Below, piece after piece: positions 6,600-11,977 of a DNA stretch of 11,977 nucleotides. The stretch comes from Lutibacter sp. (GTDB taxonomy: Bacteria > Bacteroidota > Bacteroidia > Flavobacteriales > Flavobacteriaceae): contig JAKIVA010000065.1 in the NCBI GenBank assembly GCA_021647265.1, positions 1 to 11,977 on the forward strand, read 5' to 3'. The position numbers and the translations under genes are program-made. Under the pieces are notes generated by a model. It made no database searches. It was given only the letters and a program-made list of their open reading frames with translations, and was not told the DNA's origin. Each line of letters opens with the position of its first letter. Position 1 is the first letter of the stretch.

Positions 6600-9416
6600 A
6601 TGAAAAAACTATTACTATTCCTTTTCCTTACCTCATTCTCAGTTTATAGTCAAATCCCTGCAGGTTATTATGATACTGCAACAGGGAGTGGTTATACGTT
6701 AAAAACACAACTTTACAACATTATCAAAGGGCATACCGATAATGGTTATAGTGGGTTGTGGGTAACCTATCAAACATCTGATATTGATCAATTTTACGAA
6801 AATGATGGTACAATTATGGACATCTATTCTGAAAATCCTACAGCCGCCGATCCCTATAATTTTACGGTAACTACAAATCAATGTGGAACGTATGCTAATG
6901 AAGGAGATTGTTACAATCGCGAACATATTGTTCCTCAATCTGTTTTCAACCAACTATCTCCAATGAGAAATGATGCTCATTTTATTGTTGCTACAGATGG
7001 GAAAGTAAACGGTATGCGATCAAATTATCCTCACGGAATGGTTGGCACAGCTACAAATACATCTCAAAATGGGTCAAAAGTTGGGGCTGCACTAAATGCT
7101 GGATATTCTGCAGGATATTCTGGGACTGTCTTTGAACCTATCGATGAATTTAAGGGAGATGTTGCCAGATACTATTTTTATTTTGCAACACGTTATGAGA
7201 ACGTGCTTACAACTTGGGGAGTACCCTTTGATATGTTTGACGGTACTACAAATCAAGTTTTTGCCGAACCTTTTTTAACAATATTAATGACCTGGCATGC
7301 GCAGGATCCTGTAAGTAGCCAAGAAATAGCAAGAAACAATGCTATTTATGCGCGTCAAAATAACAGAAATCCTTTTATTGATCACCCTGAGTATGTCAAT
7401 CAAATTTGGAGTTCAACTGCTGATACACAAGCACCAACTACTCCTACCAATTTGTTAGCATCAAACATTACAAATACTACGGTAGATTTAAATTGGACAG
7501 CTTCAACAGACGATGTTGGAGTTACTAGTTATGCTATTTTTGTAGATGGTTTATCCTACGCATCTTCAGCAACAAATTCAACTACACTTACTGGCTTAAC
7601 GCAAAATACAAGTTATGCCATTACAGTATATGCAAAAGATGCAGCCGGAAATACTTCAACAGTAAGTAATACTGTGAATATAACAACTACGAATGTTATT
7701 GATGTTGATGCACCAACTGTCCCAACAAATCTTGTTGTAAGCAATGAAACTAATTCTACATTGGATTTAGCTTGGACTGCTTCTACCGACAATGTAGGTG
7801 TTACAGGGTATGACGTTTATGTAGATGGTGTTTTTAACGGAACAACAAGCACAACTACAATCACAATTACAGGGCTTTCACCTACCACAACATATAGTTT
7901 AACCGTTTTAGCGAAAGATGCAGCCAACAATTCCTCAGCACAAAGCACAGCTGTTAATGGAACAACTACTGCACTCTCTAGTAATTGCGCTTCTGAAACT
8001 TTTACAAATATAGGTGCTAATAGCTCTACATATGCTAGTGTAACTTGGACAGGAGATGATGGTGGTTCATGGAATGCAACTGATGCTAGGACAGACCAAA
8101 CACTTACAGGAAAAGCAATTACTATAAGAAATGGCGTATTAACTGCTCCAACCACTGCTAATGGTATTGGAGATTTAACTGTAACAACTCAACTTGTATT
8201 TTCAGGATCGTCTGGCACATTTAGTTTAAAAGTAAATGGCTCTGTTGTAGGTTCAATCCCATATAGTGCAACACTACAAACTACTACAATAACTGGAATT
8301 AATATCTCTGGAAATGTTAGCATCGTATTTGACAGTAACAGCGGAACTTCTAATAGAGTTATTTTTGATGATTTGTCATGGACTTGCTATACATCACCTG
8401 ATACTCAAGCTCCTACTGCAATTGTAGATTTAACTGCTAGCAATACCACAAGTACAACTACAGATTTAGCTTGGAGTACTGCTACCGATAATATTGGGGT
8501 AACTTCGTATGAAGTTTTTAAAGACGGTGTATTTTTAGCTTCTACTGTGACCAACGCGTACAATGTAACTGGCTTAACTGCAAGTACTTCTTACAATTTT
8601 ACGGTATATGCAAAAGATGCGGCCGGTAACACTTCTACAGTAAGTAATACTGCTACAATAACTACAGCGACTGCTTCTTCAGTAATAAATGAATTATTTA
8701 TCTCTGAATATGTTGAAGGAAGTGGCAATAATAAAGCCATTGAAATTGCTAATTTTACAGGGGCTCCTGTTGACTTATCTAATTATTCTATTAAAAAGCA
8801 AGCCAACGGTGCTGGAAACTGGGTAAATGAATTAATATTAAGTGGCACTTTAAATTCAGGTAACGTATATGTTATTGGTAATAGTGGAGCCGTTAGTGCT
8901 GTAACAAGTGTCTCTAACATAACTGTTGTTGCTCCAATTGATTTTAATGGAAATGATCCTGTTGGCCTGTTTAAAAATGGCATTTTAATTGATATTGTAG
9001 GGGTTTTTGATAGCGGTAGTGTTGACTTCGCAAAAGATGTTACTAAAAGAAGAATAGGTACTATAACATCTCCAAATACAACGTATACTCCAAGTGAATG
9101 GAATGATTTTGCAATAGATACATTTAGTGACTTAGGTATATACAGCGTTACATTATCTGTTTATGAATTTATACCCAACCTGTTTAGTGTATTTCCGAAT
9201 CCTGCAACATCTCATAAAATAACTATTTTGATTGAAGATACTACTGAAATTAATACGATTCAGTTTTATAATTTACTTGGTCAACAAATTATTAATATTC
9301 AACAACCAAAAATTATACAAAATAGGATTGAAATTCAGAACATACCGGCTGGTATGTATATTGTTAGAATAGCTAATGAATATAGCTATTCAATAAAAAG
9401 GTTAATAGTTCAATAA
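6600..9416 (+). CDS. Secreted endonuclease I with FN3, lamin-tail and T9SS sorting domains
   Basis: This is a predicted extracellular, metal-dependent DNA/RNA endonuclease. I start it at ATG 6600 (MKKLLLFLF), not at the TTG at 6585, because a clean signal peptide begins there with cleavage at VYS/Q18; length is 938 residues. Residues ~20-272 are an endonuclease I (EndA/NucM, PF04231-type) domain: NREHIVPQS (106-114) with the catalytic His109, then NDAHFIVATDGKVNGMRSNYPHG (positions 124-146), a possible C95-C104 disulfide, and EFKGDVARYYFY. FN3 modules lie at ~275-362, 370-456 and 601-689. A beta-sandwich of unknown type lies at ~462-596, bracketed by Cys462 and Cys596. A lamin-tail-like domain (INELFISEYVEGSGNNKAIE) spans ~696-850, and a T9SS type A sorting domain (FSVFPNPA, then PAGMYIVRI and KRLIVQ) forms the end. 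It is likely exported by Sec, passed through T9SS and anchored or released, serving DNA scavenging or matrix breakdown. Confidence 0.94.
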   Translation: MKKLLLFLFLTSFSVYSQIPAGYYDTATGSGYTLKTQLYNIIKGHTDNGYSGLWVTYQTSDIDQFYENDGTIMDIYSENPTAADPYNFTVTTNQCGTYANEGDCYNREHIVPQSVFNQLSPMRNDAHFIVATDGKVNGMRSNYPHGMVGTATNTSQNGSKVGAALNAGYSAGYSGTVFEPIDEFKGDVARYYFYFATRYENVLTTWGVPFDMFDGTTNQVFAEPFLTILMTWHAQDPVSSQEIARNNAIYARQNNRNPFIDHPEYVNQIWSSTADTQAPTTPTNLLASNITNTTVDLNWTASTDDVGVTSYAIFVDGLSYASSATNSTTLTGLTQNTSYAITVYAKDAAGNTSTVSNTVNITTTNVIDVDAPTVPTNLVVSNETNSTLDLAWTASTDNVGVTGYDVYVDGVFNGTTSTTTITITGLSPTTTYSLTVLAKDAANNSSAQSTAVNGTTTALSSNCASETFTNIGANSSTYASVTWTGDDGGSWNATDARTDQTLTGKAITIRNGVLTAPTTANGIGDLTVTTQLVFSGSSGTFSLKVNGSVVGSIPYSATLQTTTITGINISGNVSIVFDSNSGTSNRVIFDDLSWTCYTSPDTQAPTAIVDLTASNTTSTTTDLAWSTATDNIGVTSYEVFKDGVFLASTVTNAYNVTGLTASTSYNFTVYAKDAAGNTSTVSNTATITTATASSVINELFISEYVEGSGNNKAIEIANFTGAPVDLSNYSIKKQANGAGNWVNELILSGTLNSGNVYVIGNSGAVSAVTSVSNITVVAPIDFNGNDPVGLFKNGILIDIVGVFDSGSVDFAKDVTKRRIGTITSPNTTYTPSEWNDFAIDTFSDLGIYSVTLSVYEFIPNLFSVFPNPATSHKITILIEDTTEINTIQFYNLLGQQIINIQQPKIIQNRIEIQNIPAGMYIVRIANEYSYSIKRLIVQ
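7422..7685 (+). repeat. FN3 module 1 of the endonuclease (near-copy of module 3)
   Basis: This codes for a fibronectin type III module opening DTQAPT and ending with YAKDAAGNTSTVSNT. Module 3 at 8400-8666 opens the same way and has the same 15-residue end, with closely matching DNA. Module 2 (7707-7967) ends LAKDAANNSSAQST and has clearly diverged. The order 1-2-insert-3, with 1 and 3 most alike, suggests duplication or gene conversion within the gene. Confidence 0.7.
8400..8666 (+). repeat. FN3 module 3 of the endonuclease (near-copy of module 1)
   Basis: This is the partner of the module at 7422-7685. It lies after the cysteine-bracketed beta-sandwich insert and directly before the lamin-tail domain, and so acts as a spacer between them. 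Confidence 0.7.
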
Positions 9417-9425
9417 ATAAAAAAG

Positions 9426-9516
9426 AAGCTGTCTAAAAAAAAAACATTCGTCAAACTGAACCCGCCTGCAGCTGGCAGGTTCAGAATGACGGTTTTCAAG
9501 ACTTTTTAGACAGCTT
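9426..9516. terminator. Nested palindrome between convergent genes, probable bidirectional terminator or palindromic repeat element
   Basis: The outer arms are a perfect 14-base inverted repeat: AAGCTGTCTAAAAA at 9426-9439 and TTTTTAGACAGCTT at 9503-9516. Inside lies a second pair, CGTCAAACTGAACC (9449-9462) and GGTTCAGAATGACG (9478-9491), with two mismatches. An alternative inner hairpin is CCTGC-AGCTG-GCAGG (9465-9479). The left arm is followed by an A-run and the right arm by TTTTA, so it can end transcription from both sides. It starts 10 bases after the endonuclease stop and ends 3 bases before the DUF2461 stop. The GC-rich core in an AT-rich spacer suggests a mobile or dispersed palindromic element reused as a terminator. 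I see no target-site duplication. Confidence 0.8.
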
Positions 9517-9519
9517 TTA

Positions 9520-10194
9520 TTATTCAATTAGTGAAACTCCATTTAAATCGGTAGTAAGTATTTCACTCATATAATTAAAGAAAGGTCGCATTGCTTTAAA
9601 AGAATCATTTACTTTTTCTAAAAAATCATCAGATAGTACTTCTGCATCAGTAAATTTATGTGTAATAATAAATTGCTTCATTTTAATTAAATCTAAATCA
9701 GGGTGATTCTTATCAAACCCTCGCGGAGCAGTTTTTAACGATGCTCCTTCTAACGCTCCAAAATGGCTCACAAAGGTTGTATCATTCATAATTTCTCTAA
9801 TTTCAGTAGCATCAATTTCAAATTCTTTTCTAATTCTTAATAAATCTTCTTTATTTGGAGCCCAAAAACCACCTGCTAAAAACGATTCTCCCGGATTTAT
9901 TTGTAAATAGTAACCACCACGTAACCGTTTTGTCGATCGTACATAGTGGCCTCCAAAATGAGTTTTATATGGCGTTTTATCTTTTGAGAAGCGAACATCT
10001 CTGTAAATTCTAAAAACTTTTAATTTTTCTATTTCGTCATGTGTGTTTAACGCCTTCTCTAGGTCGGTATAAAATGATTTTATTTTAGCTTGTTCTTGTT
10101 GAAATTCGGCTTTGTACTTATTAAACCAATCTCGGTTATTATTTTTCTTTAACCTTTTTAAAAAGTCTAATGTTGTTTTTGAAATTGACTTCAT
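9520..10194 (-). CDS. DUF2461 (TIGR02453) family protein of unknown function
   Basis: The 224-residue protein has the normal length of this conserved family, found in bacteria and some fungi, whose biochemical role is not known to me. Recognisable family marks are the N-terminal LDFLKRLKKNNNRDWFNKYK region (positions 9-28, with the Asn-Arg-Asp-Trp-Phe core), the central FRIYRDVRFSKDKTPYKTHFG block (61-81), GGYYLQINP (93-101) followed by FLAGGFW (105-111), and PRGFDKNHPDLDLIK (157-171). No signal peptide or membrane segment is visible, so it is probably cytoplasmic. The start at ATG 10194 (MKSISKTTLDFL) fits the family. It is a single gene converging on the secreted endonuclease and sharing its terminator, which implies no functional link between them. 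Confidence 0.92.
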   Translation of the reverse strand: MKSISKTTLDFLKRLKKNNNRDWFNKYKAEFQQEQAKIKSFYTDLEKALNTHDEIEKLKVFRIYRDVRFSKDKTPYKTHFGGHYVRSTKRLRGGYYLQINPGESFLAGGFWAPNKEDLLRIRKEFEIDATEIREIMNDTTFVSHFGALEGASLKTAPRGFDKNHPDLDLIKMKQFIITHKFTDAEVLSDDFLEKVNDSFKAMRPFFNYMSEILTTDLNGVSLIE

Positions 10195-10216
10195 TTTTGA
10201 TTTTTTTTTAGAACTT

Positions 10217-10224
10217 CGAATTTA
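10217..10224 (-). promoter_or_regulatory. Possible -7 element for the DUF2461 gene
   Basis: The minus strand reads TAAATTCG, one base off TAnnTTTG, about 22 bases before ATG 10194. No TTG appears at the -33 position in this very AT-rich spacer. The rest of the 10195-10443 spacer holds only A/T runs, two TTTATAAAAAA-like copies near 10221 and 10250, and the promoter of the next gene. Confidence 0.35.
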
Positions 10225-10412
10225 TAAAAAAGTTTTATTAAAATACATTTTTATAAAAAACTCTACTTAATTTTAAAGGTTTAATAACCGATATTAAATT
10301 CAAAATCTAATTTTTTATATAGCTAACATCTAATTGGTTATCAACTTATTACAATAGTTTAAAACCTTTTAATTTTAACTTTATATTACCATTTAAACAC
10401 TTCTATTTTTCT

Positions 10413-10420
10413 TACCTTTA
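10413..10420 (+). promoter_or_regulatory. Possible -7 element for the glycosyltransferase gene
   Basis: TACCTTTA is one base off TAnnTTTG, 23 bases before ATG 10444. Its position would put the transcript start near 10427, which favours ATG 10444 over the in-frame ATG at 10435. Confidence 0.4.
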
Positions 10421-10443
10421 TATAGATAAAAATAATGTGCCTT

Positions 10444-11977
10444 ATGAAAGAAGTTCAGATTGCTAATATTTCAACATTTTTACCTAGAGAGTGTGGCATA
10501 GCTACTTTTTCAAATAATTTGTTAAAGGCTATAATTTCAAATAATTTAAACAATAATATAAAAATAAATCCTTTTGTAGTTGCTATAGATAAAGATACTG
10601 AAGGTTTTGAATATCCTAAAATTGTTAAGCACACTATTCGCCAACACCAATTACCAGACTATATAAATGCAGCAAAATTTATTAATTATAGTCATGCTAA
10701 ATTGTGTATAATACAGCATGAATTTGGTATTTATGGTGGAGATAGTGGCACATATATTTTATCTCTTGTTCATGCTTTAAAAATACCTTTTATTGTTGTT
10801 TTTCATACCGTATTAGAAGAGCCTACTTATACTCAAAAAACAATTATCCAAAAATTAAGCAACAAAGCTAGTGAGGTTATTGTTATGAGTAATTTAGGAA
10901 TTAAATTTCTTAAAACTATTTATGGTGTTTCTGAAAAGAAAATAACAAAAATTGAACACGGAGTACCTAATTTTAAATTTAACGATAACACAATCACCAA
11001 AAAAAGATACGATTTTAAAGATAAAAAAGTACTGTTAACCTTTGGATTGTTAAATAGAAATAAAGGAGTTGAAACTGTTTTAAAAGCACTTGTTGAAGTT
11101 GTAAAAAAACACAATAATTTCGTTTACATCATTTTAGGAAAAACGCATCCTAATGTTATAAAAGAAACTGGGGAAGAATACAGAAATTATTTACATCAAT
11201 TTGTTCAAAAAAATGCATTAGAACCTTATGTATATTTTTATGATCACTTTGTTACAGATGAAGAATTATTTGATTATGTTTCTGCAACTGACATCTATAT
11301 AACTCCATATTTAAATAAAGCCCAAATGACGAGTGGACCACTTTCCTACGCTGTTGGTGCTGGTTGTGCTGTAATTGCAACGCCTTTTTGGCACGCCGAA
11401 GAATTATTAGCAAACGAAAGAGGTTTACTTTATGATTTTGGAAATGCTAAAGCCTTATCTAAAATACTGATAGATTTACTTAATAACCCTAATAAAACAC
11501 TTGCTTTACAAAAAAAAGCGTATGCATATGGTAGAACATTAATTTGGGAAAAAGCTGGAGAGCAATATGCTAATTTGATTTTGAATATTATTAAACATAA
11601 AAAGCAAATTAAAATTAATGAAGATTCTGTTTTTAATCCAATGTTACTTCCTAATTTTTCTTTAAAACATGTTAAACGATTAACTTATAATACAGGTATT
11701 ATTCAACATGCTACTTATAATGTTCCAAATTTAAAAACAGGATATTGTATTGATGATAATTCACGTGCTTTACTAATGACTATAATGGCCTGGGAACAAC
11801 TCAAAGATGAAGAAGCCCTTAATTTATTACCAATTTATTTAGGTTTTATTAATTATATGCAAAATGATGATGGTACTTTTAAAAATTTTCTAGGATTTAA
11901 TAATCAATATCTTGATGAACAAGGATCAGAAGATTCTTTTGGCAGAACTATTTGGGCTTTAGGTTATTTAATACGGC
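10444..11977 (+). CDS. GT4-type glycosyltransferase with C-terminal helical glycosidase-like domain (cut by window edge)
   Basis: This is a predicted cytoplasmic retaining glycosyltransferase; donor and acceptor are unknown. 511 codons are visible and no stop is reached. Residues ~1-180 are the first GT-B half: NISTFLPRECGIATFS (8-23) is characteristic, QHEFGIYGGDSG (91-102) is a likely substrate-site loop, then FHTV and EHGVP (171-175). Residues ~190-385 are the donor-binding half: LTFGLLNRNKGVE (198-210), YIILGKTHPN, then SGPLSYAVGAGCAVIATPFWHAEELL (297-322) in place of the usual E-x7-E motif. From ~405 a separate domain begins (LTYNTGIIQHATYN, GYCIDDNSRALL, NDDGTFKNF, EDSFGRTIWALG). Its Asp/Arg-rich loops between helices resemble alpha/alpha-barrel glycan-active domains. 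A longer start at 10435 is in frame but less likely. From memory, such proteins in Bacteroidota often neighbour GH130 mannoside phosphorylases, which cannot be tested inside this window. Confidence 0.88.
   Translation, partial: MKEVQIANISTFLPRECGIATFSNNLLKAIISNNLNNNIKINPFVVAIDKDTEGFEYPKIVKHTIRQHQLPDYINAAKFINYSHAKLCIIQHEFGIYGGDSGTYILSLVHALKIPFIVVFHTVLEEPTYTQKTIIQKLSNKASEVIVMSNLGIKFLKTIYGVSEKKITKIEHGVPNFKFNDNTITKKRYDFKDKKVLLTFGLLNRNKGVETVLKALVEVVKKHNNFVYIILGKTHPNVIKETGEEYRNYLHQFVQKNALEPYVYFYDHFVTDEELFDYVSATDIYITPYLNKAQMTSGPLSYAVGAGCAVIATPFWHAEELLANERGLLYDFGNAKALSKILIDLLNNPNKTLALQKKAYAYGRTLIWEKAGEQYANLILNIIKHKKQIKINEDSVFNPMLLPNFSLKHVKRLTYNTGIIQHATYNVPNLKTGYCIDDNSRALLMTIMAWEQLKDEEALNLLPIYLGFINYMQNDDGTFKNFLGFNNQYLDEQGSEDSFGRTIWALGYLIR

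Noticed and set aside
7817..8155. Minus-strand 112-codon open frame, and smaller ones at 6699-6953, 8783-8983 and 7096-7278
   Set aside because: They all lie within the endonuclease gene. Low-complexity Thr/Val-rich coding explains them.
10330..10350. TTATCAAC-like string resembling a DnaA box in the AT-rich spacer
   Set aside because: It does not match TTATNCACA, occurs once, and no origin-linked genes are nearby.
10435..10443. In-frame ATG three codons upstream of the glycosyltransferase start
   Set aside because: It would sit within about 8 bases of the predicted transcript start. MKEVQIANIS from 10444 fits the family start better.
1..11977. A multi-gene defence, phage or transposon system
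   Set aside because: Every gene has a housekeeping, secretion or glycan assignment, with separate promoters and mixed strands. No transposase, integrase, toxin pair, reverse transcriptase or repeat array is seen.

Overview
The window looks like a chromosomal segment of a member of the Flavobacteriaceae (Bacteroidota). It is AT-rich, its genes have the TAnnTTTG-type -7 promoter element of Bacteroidota, one protein ends in a type IX secretion (T9SS) sorting domain, and PheT, RecG, the RsmB-like methyltransferase and the DUF2461 protein all read as flavobacterial versions. No RNA genes, CRISPR arrays, transposases or phage genes are visible.

Layout. Positions 1-2982 (minus) form one uninterrupted reading frame that joins two unrelated things. 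The upstream part is phenylalanyl-tRNA synthetase beta chain (pheT), intact through residue ~756 and then broken off inside its C-terminal tRNA-binding domain. The downstream part, in the same frame, is the start of a secreted repeat-rich surface protein with its own signal peptide, and it runs off the left edge. Positions 3125-5230 (minus) are recG. Divergent from recG is an RsmB/NSUN-type rRNA m5C methyltransferase (5331-6539, plus). Next is a large secreted endonuclease I with three FN3 modules, a lamin-tail domain and a T9SS tail (6600-9416, plus). A nested palindrome (9426-9516) fills the convergent gap before a DUF2461 gene (9520-10194, minus). Last is a GT4-type glycosyltransferase with a C-terminal helical, glycosidase-like domain (10444 to beyond the right edge, plus).

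How the genes relate. Most of the window is housekeeping: tRNA charging, replication-fork repair and rRNA modification, each with its own promoter. The nuclease probably acts outside the cell on DNA, as nutrient or as biofilm matrix. I see no multi-gene defence or mobile system. The most important observation is the pheT/surface-protein junction near 712-717. An essential gene loses its last ~50 residues exactly where base composition changes (about 38% GC in 1-660 against about 30% in 721-1140 by hand count). The simplest explanation is a chimeric assembly join. A real recombination event is the more exciting but less likely alternative.
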